Of a stretch of 64,000 nucleotides of DNA, positions 16,945-25,010 are shown piece by piece; position 1 is the first letter of the stretch; each line of letters opens with the position of its first letter. The notes below the pieces were generated by a model that was given only the letters and a program-made list of their open reading frames with translations, was not told the origin of the DNA and did no database searches. A program made the position numbers and the translations under genes. Origin of the DNA: Paenibacillus methanolicus (GTDB lineage Bacteria; Bacillota; Bacilli; Paenibacillales; Paenibacillaceae); assembly GCF_008124765.1 (NCBI RefSeq), contig NZ_VNHS01000005.1, forward strand, positions 434,001 to 498,000. The letters run 5' to 3'.

Positions 16945-17967
16945 TCAGTCCGCGACGGCCGGCAAAATATGCTCCTTAATCAGCGTCCACCGGTCCCGCG
17001 GCTGCGGCATGAAATCGGACGTGATCGCGACGACGAGACCGTAATCCGGCAGGCAGCAAATCGCGTTGCCGCCATCCCCGAGCGCCATGAAGCCGCGCTT
17101 GCCGTCCTCTTCGCGCACCCACCACAGATAGCCGTAGCCATGCGCGTTCAAGGCCGTGGACGCATCGATCCACGCCGGCGAGAGAATTTGCGTATCGCCC
17201 CACCGTCCCTGGTTCAAATAAAGCAGCCCGAACCGCGCCATATCCCGAGGCGTAAGCGTAAGTCCCCAGCCGCCGGTCGAGCTGCCGCTTGGATCCTCTA
17301 CCCATCCGCGCACGGCATGTCCAAACAGCTCGTCGAACCCGTAGCCGGTCATGCCATAAGCCGGAATTTCGCGCATGCCGGTCGGCCGGAACAAACGTTC
17401 ATTGGCCCATTCGCGCGCGCTACGTCCGATGCTCCGGGTGAGGATGACCGACAGCAGATGCGCCCCCGACGTGGAATATTTGAAGTCGCCGATGTTCCCG
17501 CCCCGTCCCAGCTTACCCAGCGTATACGCCGCCCAGTCCGGCTGCATGCACAGTTGGTCCAGCGGCTCGCGCCAAGCTTCGAACGGATAGGGGGCGGTCA
17601 TCGCAAGCAGATGACGAATGGTAATATCCGCGATCACCCCGTTATCGGCCGCCGGCCTGTGTTCCGGAAAAAACTCGAGCACCTTCTGGTCGACATCGCG
17701 GATATGCCCATGCTCGATGGCCAGGCCGATCAGCGCGGACAAGACGCTTTTCGTCACGGATGCGACATGGTGCGCATGTTCGGGAGCGGCGCCGCGCCAA
17801 TACCGTTCATACGCCAGGGCTCCTTTCCTGGCCACGACGACGGCGTTAATGTTCGCATACTCGGATGCGATGACGGCTTCCAGCCCCGCCAGCGAGCGCG
17901 CGTCCATCCCGGCGGCTTCCGAATCGGCGGTTGGCCAGCTTGAAGAGGTACGGTCGATACGTTGCAC
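16945..17967 (-). CDS. Serine hydrolase (class C beta-lactamase/esterase family)
   Basis: This 340-residue protein carries the penicillin-binding/beta-lactamase fold. The nucleophile motif S-V-T-K (Ser70, Lys73) and a second motif Y-S-T (Y164) are visible, and GDGGN near the C terminus fits the third motif position. There is no signal peptide, so it acts in the cytoplasm, more likely as an esterase or peptidase than as a drug-resistance enzyme. It begins with GTG at 17967, nine bases after AAAGGAGG. It lies 16 bp after a MerR/GyrI-like regulator gene in the same direction and probably belongs to its operon. Confidence 0.85.
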   Translation of the reverse strand: MQRIDRTSSSWPTADSEAAGMDARSLAGLEAVIASEYANINAVVVARKGALAYERYWRGAAPEHAHHVASVTKSVLSALIGLAIEHGHIRDVDQKVLEFFPEHRPAADNGVIADITIRHLLAMTAPYPFEAWREPLDQLCMQPDWAAYTLGKLGRGGNIGDFKYSTSGAHLLSVILTRSIGRSAREWANERLFRPTGMREIPAYGMTGYGFDELFGHAVRGWVEDPSGSSTGGWGLTLTPRDMARFGLLYLNQGRWGDTQILSPAWIDASTALNAHGYGYLWWVREEDGKRGFMALGDGGNAICCLPDYGLVVAITSDFMPQPRDRWTLIKEHILPAVAD

Positions 17968-17983
17968 GATTGCATGCCTCCTT

Positions 17984-18808
17984 TTAGTTCTTTCGAATCG
18001 GAAAATAAACCTCGGTGACGCTCTCCGCCGCGTCGTTCACCTGTTTCGGATCGGTCAGGTATACCTCGTAAGGCGCGTCCGCAACGACGTATCCTTCCTC
18101 CTCGATCCATTCCCGCAACCGGGCGTACACGCTTTGTAATTCCGGATAAGCGCCTTTCAGGACGGCCCGCGCGCATAACCTTCCGGGCAGCTCCCGCGTT
18201 CCGTCGCCAGCCTCCTCGACCGGAATGGCGAACTCGGTATCATTGCCGGACGGGTTATATTCCGAACTGTGGTAGATCGTCATCGGCGTGCCGGCTAACG
18301 TGAGTCCCTCGGCGGCGATTCGTTCATAGAGCCGGGCGAAAAACGCGCCGTATCCGGCGTCGTAATCCTCGCCGCGAATCATCAGCCGCGTCGACGCAAT
18401 CGTCATTGGCGGCACGGTCGCAAGCTGTACGTCGATGCGGTCGACGTACGCCAGCAGCGGAATGCCGCGCGCAAGATTCGCCAGATCGGCGTTCATTTGG
18501 CGGAGCGTTCGCTCGAGCGCGCCGAGCCGGACCTGCATGTCTTGCCTTTTGCGGTGCAGAGCCGCGCCTAGCCGCTCATCGGCATCATCGGGTTCTGCTT
18601 TCAGAATCGCTTTGATTTCCTCTAGCGAGAAATGGTAGGATTTGAGACGACTGATCATGAGCATCGTCTTCAACTGACGGACGGCGTAGTATCGATACCC
18701 GTTGTCCGGGTTAATTTCATCCGGCGTAATCAGTCCGATTTCGTCATAATAGCGAAGCGTCTTGGTCGATACTTCGCACAGCTTCGAGAATTCGCCGATC
18801 GACAGCAA
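17984..18808 (-). CDS. MerR family regulator with GyrI-like effector domain
   Basis: The 274-residue protein has an N-terminal MerR winged helix (1-75; IGEFSKLCEVSTKTLRYYDE), a dimerising coiled coil (about 80-115) and a C-terminal GyrI/AraC-effector-like domain (about 120-274). That domain ends PYEVYLTDP and is typical of BmrR/BltR-type sensors of small hydrophobic molecules. The start is TTG with GAGGTG five bases upstream. Its own promoter holds a near-palindrome within a 19-bp spacer, suggesting autoregulation. The serine hydrolase gene follows in the same operon. Confidence 0.9.
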   Translation of the reverse strand: MLSIGEFSKLCEVSTKTLRYYDEIGLITPDEINPDNGYRYYAVRQLKTMLMISRLKSYHFSLEEIKAILKAEPDDADERLGAALHRKRQDMQVRLGALERTLRQMNADLANLARGIPLLAYVDRIDVQLATVPPMTIASTRLMIRGEDYDAGYGAFFARLYERIAAEGLTLAGTPMTIYHSSEYNPSGNDTEFAIPVEEAGDGTRELPGRLCARAVLKGAYPELQSVYARLREWIEEEGYVVADAPYEVYLTDPKQVNDAAESVTEVYFPIRKN

Positions 18809-18853
18809 CCGGGCACCTCGCTTTCATCGTTTTGCATTCGAATGTCTGCTTCT

Positions 18854-18884
18854 ACTTTGCGCCTTCCCCCAAGGGGAAAGTCAA
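18854..18884 (-). promoter_or_regulatory. MerR-type promoter/operator
   Basis: On the minus strand TTGACT (18884 to 18879) is followed by a 19-bp spacer holding the near-palindrome CTTTCCCC-TT-GGGGGAAG (18880 to 18863). The -10 position reads CAAAGT. A long spacer with central dyad is the hallmark of MerR-controlled promoters. The divergent acetyltransferase-like gene starts 31 bp away and may be co-regulated. Confidence 0.65.
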
Positions 18885-18914
18885 CAGCTAATTTTAGATG
18901 AGGAGGAACGATAG

Positions 18915-19595
18915 ATGACGCGAACCGATATCGCCGTGCAAAATAACATCGCCTGGTGCGCCGCCGTATGCGATCTGTATGGAGTTGCCCATAACCCAGA
19001 AGAGCAGTTATGGGGGACGCTCGCGCCAGCCCCGCCATTTTACCCGGACCTTATTACGGCGACGGCCGACGCAACGACCGAAGACGTACGGCGATGGCTG
19101 ACGACCCGGGACATCAACGGATTGAAAGACAGCTATGCCAAGCTGGACATGGCGAAGCTCGGGTTCCGGCTGTTGTTCGAGGCGGAGTGGATTATGCATG
19201 AACCATCCGCGGACCTCCGAGCGTCTGTCGATGAGCCGGCATGGACCATCGTCGCCAACGAGCGCGAGCTCGCCCGATGGGCCGCCGCCGCCGACATGCC
19301 GCATCTGATGAAGCCCGAGCTGCTGCAGCGACATGATGTGAAGGTATTCCTGCGGGAGTCCGACGGCGAAGTGTCTGGCTTTATCGCGAACGTCGGCGCA
19401 GGCGCAGTAGGCATTTCCAATGTGTTTGCGCCGCCGCCGCTCGCCCATGATACCCTCTGGCAATCGATTGCCCGTGCGTCGTCTGCGCTTTTTCCCGAAC
19501 TGCCGCTCGTCGGCTACGAGCATGGCGAGACGTTGGATGCCGCGCGGCAGGCGGGCTGGACGGCAATCGGACCGCTGCGGGTCTGGGTTAGGTAA
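18915..19595 (+). CDS. GNAT-like N-acetyltransferase domain protein
   Basis: This 226-residue cytoplasmic protein has a poorly conserved first half. The second half reads like the core of a GNAT fold: a beta strand KVFLRESDGEVSGFIANVG, then AVGISNVFAPP, and a C-terminal YEHGETLDAARQAGWTAIGPLRVWV that matches the last helix and strand. The classic R/Q-x-x-G-x-G/A acetyl-CoA loop is not clear, so activity is uncertain. GGAGG precedes the ATG. It is divergent from the MerR gene and shares its operator region. Confidence 0.62.
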   Translation: MTRTDIAVQNNIAWCAAVCDLYGVAHNPEEQLWGTLAPAPPFYPDLITATADATTEDVRRWLTTRDINGLKDSYAKLDMAKLGFRLLFEAEWIMHEPSADLRASVDEPAWTIVANERELARWAAAADMPHLMKPELLQRHDVKVFLRESDGEVSGFIANVGAGAVGISNVFAPPPLAHDTLWQSIARASSALFPELPLVGYEHGETLDAARQAGWTAIGPLRVWVR

Positions 19596-19638
19596 GCAAT
19601 AGCGCCCACCCTCATCCCAAAAAGTAAAAATAGTGCAC

Positions 19639-19671
19639 ACTCCCGTACAAATCGTCCGTACGGGAGTTTTT
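19639..19671 (+). terminator. Terminator before the sugar ABC operon
   Basis: ACTCCCGTAC and GTACGGGAGT form a perfect 10-bp stem with TTTTT tail. A TATAAT at 19682-19687 just after it may be the -10 for the importer genes, with no clear -35. Confidence 0.88.
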
Positions 19672-19716
19672 GCCGTTTGCCTATAATGAGGTCAAAAGAA
19701 GATGAGGTGAGTGGCA

Positions 19717-20649
19717 ATGGCATCTGTATCGAGAGACCTGGGGGCAGGCGAGACGCGCAGGCGGCCGTTCTGGACGAACCGGCGCAAAGAGGCGGCGATC
19801 GGCATTGCGTTCGCGGCGCCGGAGTTTCTGGGCATCGTGCTGCTGGGCGTGTTCCCGTTATTTTTCTCGCTCTACTTGAGCTTCACGGAGTGGAATCTGG
19901 TCGGGGGACTGAAGGCGATCCGCTTCGTCGGATTGGACAACTACGTCGCGCTCTTCCAGGATAAGACGTTCTACCTCTCGCTGAAGAACAATCTGGTCTA
20001 CACGATCATCACCGTGCCGGTCAGCATGTTCATCGGCTTCGTTTTCGCGGTGCTCATTCACTCGAAGGTGTACCTGCGGGACTACTTCAAGGTCGTATTC
20101 TTCATTCCGTACATCGCGACGACGGTGGCGGTGGCGACGGTGTTCTCGGCGCTGTTCCATCCGTCGAGCGGACCGGTGAACAACTTGCTCATGAGCCTCG
20201 GGATCGCCGATCCGCCGCGATGGCTGGGGAGCACGGATTTCGCGCTCTGGGCGATTATCATCGTCGCCGTCTGGCAGGGGATCGGGTACAACATCGTCAT
20301 TTACCTGGCAGGACTTACGACGATTCCCGAGGATCTGTACGAGGCGGCCGAGATCGACGGGGCGTCGTGGCTGCAGCGGTTCTACCGCATTACGCTGCCG
20401 ATGCTCGGACCGACGACGTTCTTCCTCAGCATTACGGCGATCGTCGCGTCGTTCAAGGTGTTCGACCTCGTCGCGTTCCTCACCGAAGGCGGACCGAACA
20501 ACTCGACGAACGTGCTCGTGTATTACATTTTCGAAGAGGGCTTCCAGAACTTCCGGATGGGCTACGCGTCGGCGCTGTCGTGGATGCTGTTCCTGATCAT
20601 CGCGGTCGTCACGGCGGTTACGTGGAAGGCGCAGAAGAAACAATTTTAG
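19717..20649 (+). CDS. Carbohydrate ABC transporter permease, MalF type
   Basis: This 310-residue inner-membrane protein has six hydrophobic spans. The EAA loop DLYEAAEIDGASWLQRFYRI sits in the fourth cytoplasmic loop and contacts the ATPase. The phrase FFLSITAIVASFKVFDLV is typical of the MalF/UgpA class. I start it at the ATG at 19717, six bases after GAGGTGA; a GTG two codons earlier abuts the ribosome site. It forms the heterodimeric channel with the next gene. No ATPase gene is encoded here, so a shared MsmX-type ATPase elsewhere in the genome is inferred. Confidence 0.92.
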   Translation: MASVSRDLGAGETRRRPFWTNRRKEAAIGIAFAAPEFLGIVLLGVFPLFFSLYLSFTEWNLVGGLKAIRFVGLDNYVALFQDKTFYLSLKNNLVYTIITVPVSMFIGFVFAVLIHSKVYLRDYFKVVFFIPYIATTVAVATVFSALFHPSSGPVNNLLMSLGIADPPRWLGSTDFALWAIIIVAVWQGIGYNIVIYLAGLTTIPEDLYEAAEIDGASWLQRFYRITLPMLGPTTFFLSITAIVASFKVFDLVAFLTEGGPNNSTNVLVYYIFEEGFQNFRMGYASALSWMLFLIIAVVTAVTWKAQKKQF

Positions 20650-20671
20650 CCCGGAAGGTTGGCGATTCAAT

Positions 20672-21502
20672 ATGCGACAAGGCACAACGGGGAAAACGAT
20701 CGTCACGGCGATTATGGCCGTCTTCTCGATCTTGTTCATCTCCCCGCTCATCTGGATGGTCTCCGCGGCCTCCAAGTTCGAGAAGGACGTCATGGCCTTC
20801 CCGATCCGGTGGATTCCGCGGGAGTGGAACTTCATCGAGAATTTCAAAACGGTGTGGATGGGCGACGTTCCCTTCAACTTGCACTACTTCAATTCCCTCA
20901 AGCTCGCGGTCATTTCGACGCTGCTGACGCTGCTGTTCTCCTCGATGGCGGGCTTCTCGTTCGCGAAGCTGAATTTCCCGTTCAAGAACGGCGCGTTCAT
21001 CCTGCTCCTCTCGTTCTTCCTCATCCCGAACGAGGCGACGCTCGTCCCGCGGTTCATCATGATCCGGTGGCTGCACTTGTATGACACCCATGCGTCGCTT
21101 ATCCTGATGGGCGCCTTCACGATTCCGTTGACGTTCCTCATGCGGCAGTTCATGATGGGCATTCACCAAGAATATATCGAAGCGGGCAAAATGGACGGCG
21201 CGGGCATCTTCCGCATTTACTGGCAGATCGTCCTGCCGATGGCGAAGCCGATCATCGCGACCGTGGGCATCCTCAAGTTCCTATGGACGTGGAACGATTA
21301 CCAGGGGCCGCTCATCTTCCTGATGGATCCGAAGCTGTTCACGATTACGCTTGGCATGCAGTCGTTCAACGACATCTATTCGACCAGTTACGCGGTCGTC
21401 ATGATGGCGGCGGTATCGGCGATCATCCCGCTGCTCATCTTGTTCATCCTGCTGCAGCGGCAGGTCATCGACGGCATCGCGGGCGGCGGGGTCAAAGGGT
21501 AA
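20672..21502 (+). CDS. Carbohydrate ABC transporter permease, MalG type
   Basis: The 276-residue partner permease has six membrane spans. The EAA motif is YIEAGKMDGAGIFRIYWQIV, and the C-terminal half is typical of MalG/UgpE (TLGMQSFNDIYSTSYAVVMM). It lies 22 bp after the first permease gene with a weak GGAAGG site. With that gene it makes the membrane channel for a sugar delivered by the lipoprotein encoded next. The substrate is not readable from sequence; the neighbouring mannanase and beta-helix genes hint at plant or microbial polysaccharide oligomers. Confidence 0.92.
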   Translation: MRQGTTGKTIVTAIMAVFSILFISPLIWMVSAASKFEKDVMAFPIRWIPREWNFIENFKTVWMGDVPFNLHYFNSLKLAVISTLLTLLFSSMAGFSFAKLNFPFKNGAFILLLSFFLIPNEATLVPRFIMIRWLHLYDTHASLILMGAFTIPLTFLMRQFMMGIHQEYIEAGKMDGAGIFRIYWQIVLPMAKPIIATVGILKFLWTWNDYQGPLIFLMDPKLFTITLGMQSFNDIYSTSYAVVMMAAVSAIIPLLILFILLQRQVIDGIAGGGVKG

Positions 21503-21610
21503 CGCCGTCGCAGGCGCAGACCATCGGCGCATCGGGCCGGGCATCATCCGCGAGCGGAACAGCGCAAGGAACTGCACAAGGAACGCAAGAGAGTGCACGC
21601 CGCGTTTAGA

Positions 21611-21624
21611 ATAAAACGCTTACA
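21611..21624 (+). promoter_or_regulatory. cre-like site overlapping a -10 upstream of the binding-protein gene
   Basis: ATAAAACGCTTACA matches the cre consensus except at the first two bases and overlaps TACAAT (21621-21626). This suggests that the binding-protein gene has its own CcpA-sensitive promoter inside the importer cluster. The -35 is weak. Confidence 0.45.
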
Positions 21625-21669
21625 ATTACAGAAGTAACCGAGTACACTATCCTTGAGGGGGAACAGAGA

Positions 21670-23064
21670 ATGAAAGCAACGAAGCTCGCATTAACCTCTG
21701 CATTAGTCGCCATGGCGCTTGCCGGCTGCGGCAGCAACGCCGATAACAAGGAGTCCGGCGCGAATACGCCGAATAACGGGGGCACGAAGGAAACGAACGC
21801 CGCGGAAGACGCGAAAGACAGCGGCGCGAGCGGCGAGAAAGTCACCATCAAATACTACAATTGGGACAACGGCGCCAACCAGGAGAAGCTGGCGACGATC
21901 ATCGCGAACTTCGAGCAGGCGAATCCGACGATCGACGTCGAGTCCGTGCCGCTCGTGACGACCGGCTCCACGACCGACTTCTACAAGAAGCTCGACCTGA
22001 TGGCCGCTTCGGGCGATCCGCTCGACGTCATGGCGTTCTCCCACGTCGACTTCGTCAGCGAGCGTGCCGCGCGCGGCGTGCTGGCGCCGTTGGACGAACT
22101 TCTCAAGGCCGATAGCATCAACGTCGACGACGCGTTCTATATGACGCCGAAGTACGACGGCAAAGTTTACGGTTTGCAGGATATTTCCTCGCCGTGGCTC
22201 GTCGCGATCAACAAGAAGGCGCTCGATGCGGCGGGGCTGCCGGTGCCGACGTGGGGGTGGACATGGGACGACTTCCGCGATTACGCGAAGAAGATGACCA
22301 CGGGCGAAGGCGATGCCAAGCAATACGGGGCGTTCTTCCATACGTGGGGCGAATACGCGAACCCGGTCGCCTACTCCGAGCTGCCGCATCCGTACTTGAC
22401 GAAGGACCAGACGCCGGCATTCGGCGACAAGTCGTTCGCGGATTTCTTCAACCTTCGCCGCGCGATGGAGAAGGAAGACCAGTCGGCGAAGTCGCTGTCC
22501 GATACGGTAGGCGCGAAGCTGCGCTACGACACCGAGTTCCTGAACGGCAAGGCGGCGATGATCCCGATCGCGACGTTCATCGTGAACAAAATTCTAGACA
22601 CGACGAATTTCCCGCACGACTTCCAGACGGTGTTCGCGCCGCTGCCGGCTTCCTCGAATGACGTGCCGGTCGGCACGAGCTACATCGGCGGACATTACCT
22701 GAGCGTCGGCGAATCGTCCGAGCACAAGGCGGAAGCGTACGCGTTCATCAAATACATGGCGACGCAGACCGACGTCGTCGTCGACTTCCCGGGTTCCAAG
22801 GCCGCGGACAAGAACAAAGTCATGACCGCGCTCGTCGGCGACAAGACGAACCTCGTCGATCTGGAATCGCTCGGGGCGACCGCGTTCGATTCGCGCATTA
22901 AGACCGTCTACGAGCCGAGCTACTCGACGAGCTACTCCGGCGAGCTGAAGACGGTGCTCGAGAACGGGCTGAGCGCCTTCCTGCTCGACGACCTGACGGC
23001 CGAGGAAGCGCAGAAGCAGATGACGGACGAAGCGAACGCGATTATCGCCAAGAACAAAAAATAA
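21670..23064 (+). CDS. Extracellular sugar-binding lipoprotein
   Basis: This 464-residue family-1-type solute-binding protein has a lipoprotein signal peptide with lipobox LAGC (Cys20), then a low-complexity linker (NKESGANTPNNGGTKETN) and a two-lobed binding domain from about residue 58. It would be anchored to the outer face of the membrane and pass sugar to the two upstream permeases. GAGGGGGA lies before the ATG. Placement after the permeases and before the histidine kinase gene matches Paenibacillus sugar-uptake clusters. Ligand unknown. Confidence 0.92.
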   Translation: MKATKLALTSALVAMALAGCGSNADNKESGANTPNNGGTKETNAAEDAKDSGASGEKVTIKYYNWDNGANQEKLATIIANFEQANPTIDVESVPLVTTGSTTDFYKKLDLMAASGDPLDVMAFSHVDFVSERAARGVLAPLDELLKADSINVDDAFYMTPKYDGKVYGLQDISSPWLVAINKKALDAAGLPVPTWGWTWDDFRDYAKKMTTGEGDAKQYGAFFHTWGEYANPVAYSELPHPYLTKDQTPAFGDKSFADFFNLRRAMEKEDQSAKSLSDTVGAKLRYDTEFLNGKAAMIPIATFIVNKILDTTNFPHDFQTVFAPLPASSNDVPVGTSYIGGHYLSVGESSEHKAEAYAFIKYMATQTDVVVDFPGSKAADKNKVMTALVGDKTNLVDLESLGATAFDSRIKTVYEPSYSTSYSGELKTVLENGLSAFLLDDLTAEEAQKQMTDEANAIIAKNKK

Positions 23065-23094
23065 CCGCCCGCTAGTCACAGGTTCGGGGCGATC

Positions 23095-23125
23095 AGGCAA
23101 GAGGTAACCGCGAGGTTGCCTTTTT
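23095..23125 (+). terminator. Terminator after the ABC operon
   Basis: AGGCAA and TTGCCT bracket a 14-nt region with partial inner pairing, followed by TTTTT. It separates the importer genes from the histidine kinase unit. Confidence 0.6.
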
Positions 23126-23129
23126 CCAA

Positions 23130-23229
23130 ATACAAGCATGGATAAGCTGCGCGCCTCTCCATCATCTTGTATTTCTCCGGAATGAAACGGCTATCGCAGC
23201 ATAAGACGGCGATAGCCGTTTCACCTTGC
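23130..23229 (+). repeat. Interspersed structured repeat, copy B
   Basis: Starts ATACAAG, pairs with CTTGTAT further on, then CTCCGGAATG. A perfect 15-bp hairpin follows (TGAAACGGCTATCGC and complement, 11-nt loop), and the copy ends CCTTGC. Same block order and spacing as copy A (8536-8632). It lies 30 bp before the histidine kinase start. No T-run follows the hairpin. Confidence 0.8.
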
Positions 23230-23258
23230 ATAGCGGGCGGCAAGGGAGGAATCGGAAG

Positions 23259-25010
23259 GTGCAGTGGCTGCTCAAATTTTCATTTTACCGGCGAATCCAG
23301 CTTTCGCTCATCGTCTTCATTCTGCTGCCGCTCGCTTTCGTCTCGGTCGCGTCGTATTACTTGATCAAGGACGTCGTCGTGGAGAAGGTGAACGCGTCGA
23401 ACCAGAACATGGTGAACGTCATGGCGTCCGATCTGGACAAGAACGTGGAGGATATGATCTACGCCTCCAACCTGTTCGGCGCGAGCGACAGCAACACGCT
23501 GGAGGAATTGATCGCCTTCAAGGACGTGCGCAATCTGTCGTCGTCGAAGGATTATTTCACGCATCGGCGAATCGCGGAGTTCATGGATTTGGCGTACTCG
23601 AAGACGTCCGGTCTGAACGCGCAGGTATTCTTCGTCAACAACAGCGACTTCGTGATCTACGCGGCGAACAACGTGCTGGATTATCCTTCGCTGAACCGGT
23701 GGCTGCGGCAGCGGACCGAGCCCGCGGCTGGCAACCGGATGCGGTGGGAGAAGGCGGAGGGATTGCTGCAAATTTCGGGCAAACGGACCGAGTCGTACTA
23801 TTTCGCCGTGAAATCGATCCGGACGCCGGATAACGGCTCGAAACTCGGCACGCTGTACGTCGGCATTCCGAGCGAATATTTCGAGCGGACGTTCGCCAAG
23901 GGCGGCGATGGCGCGTTCCGCCTGCTGGCCGCGGACGGCGGGCTGATTTACGGCTATGCGAAAGGAGCGGACCTGTCCGGTCTGGCGCATGCCAAGGAGG
24001 TCCAGGCGAAGGTCGGCCGGCCGGGCTGGAAGCTACTCTTTCGGTACGATTCGAAGTCGATCACGGCTGAGATCTCCCAGGTGTACAAGTTCTACGCGAT
24101 TACGCTGTCGGCATGCGTCGCGGCGTTCCTCGTCATTTCGGTGTTCATCGCGCGGACGCTGCACCGGCCGCTCCACAAGCTCCGGCGGACGGCCGAGCAG
24201 TTCGGCGGGGGCAACCGGATGCTTCGATTCCCCGTGCGGGGCAAGGACGAGGTGGCGGTGCTCGGGACGGCGTTCAACCATATGCTCGACCAGATCAACC
24301 GCCTCATCGCCGAAGTGGAGCAGGAGCAGGAGGAGAAGCGGGAGATCGAGCTGCACGCGCTGTTCTCGCAGATCCGCCCGCATTTTCTGCTTAATACGCT
24401 TAATTCGATCAAATGCAATCTCGTCCTCGAGGGGGACCCCGTGCACAGCCGCCAGATCGACGCGCTCATGAGCCTGCTGCGCGCCTATATGCGGGTGAAC
24501 GAACCGTGCACGTTGCGGCAGGAGTGCAAGCTGCTGCAGGATTACGCGGACATTATGCAGATGCGCAGCGACATGCCGATCGCGCTGCATGTCGAGCTGG
24601 ACGAGACGGTGGCGGAGTTGGAGGTGCCGCGCCTCATGCTGCAGCCGCTCGTGGAGAACGCGATCGTGCACGGGTTCGAGGACGGCCGCGAGGATGCGGC
24701 GATCTGGCTGAGCGCCAGACGCGAAGGCGGCGACTGCGTCATCGCGGTCAGCGACAACGGGCGGGGCATGAGCGAGACCGACCTGGAGCGGCTGCGGCGG
24801 ACGCTGCGGGACGAGAACGAGCCGCAGGCGACGGATAAGCGCATCGGGCTGGCCAACGTATGGAGCCGCGTCAAGCTGACGTACGGACCGGCATCCGGCA
24901 TGGCGATCGAGCGGAGCGGGCGGGGCGGCATGGCGTTCACGATGACGATACCGGGCAAGATGCCCGCGGGGAGAGGGGAGGCCGGTTATGTACAGAGCGA
25001 TGCTGGTTGA
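23259..25010 (+). CDS. YesM-type sensor histidine kinase
   Basis: This 583-residue kinase has a first membrane span (about 13-35), a large extracytoplasmic sensor domain, a second span (about 285-307, ITLSACVAAFLVISVFIA) and a HAMP domain. The His_kinase domain has phospho-acceptor His375 in QIRPHFLLNTLNS, and a HATPase domain follows (NAIVHG, DNGRGM, GLANV). I start it at GTG 23259, nine bases after GGGAGG, rather than at an upstream frame extension. It overlaps the response regulator by 23 bp. Together they probably sense sugar availability, perhaps through the adjacent binding protein, and control the importer. Confidence 0.93.
   Translation: MQWLLKFSFYRRIQLSLIVFILLPLAFVSVASYYLIKDVVVEKVNASNQNMVNVMASDLDKNVEDMIYASNLFGASDSNTLEELIAFKDVRNLSSSKDYFTHRRIAEFMDLAYSKTSGLNAQVFFVNNSDFVIYAANNVLDYPSLNRWLRQRTEPAAGNRMRWEKAEGLLQISGKRTESYYFAVKSIRTPDNGSKLGTLYVGIPSEYFERTFAKGGDGAFRLLAADGGLIYGYAKGADLSGLAHAKEVQAKVGRPGWKLLFRYDSKSITAEISQVYKFYAITLSACVAAFLVISVFIARTLHRPLHKLRRTAEQFGGGNRMLRFPVRGKDEVAVLGTAFNHMLDQINRLIAEVEQEQEEKREIELHALFSQIRPHFLLNTLNSIKCNLVLEGDPVHSRQIDALMSLLRAYMRVNEPCTLRQECKLLQDYADIMQMRSDMPIALHVELDETVAELEVPRLMLQPLVENAIVHGFEDGREDAAIWLSARREGGDCVIAVSDNGRGMSETDLERLRRTLRDENEPQATDKRIGLANVWSRVKLTYGPASGMAIERSGRGGMAFTMTIPGKMPAGRGEAGYVQSDAG

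Noticed and set aside
23184..23223. Copy B hairpin as a simple terminator
   Set aside because: The 15-bp stem has no T-run, and a separate terminator (23095-23125) already closes the upstream operon; it is better explained as part of the interspersed repeat.
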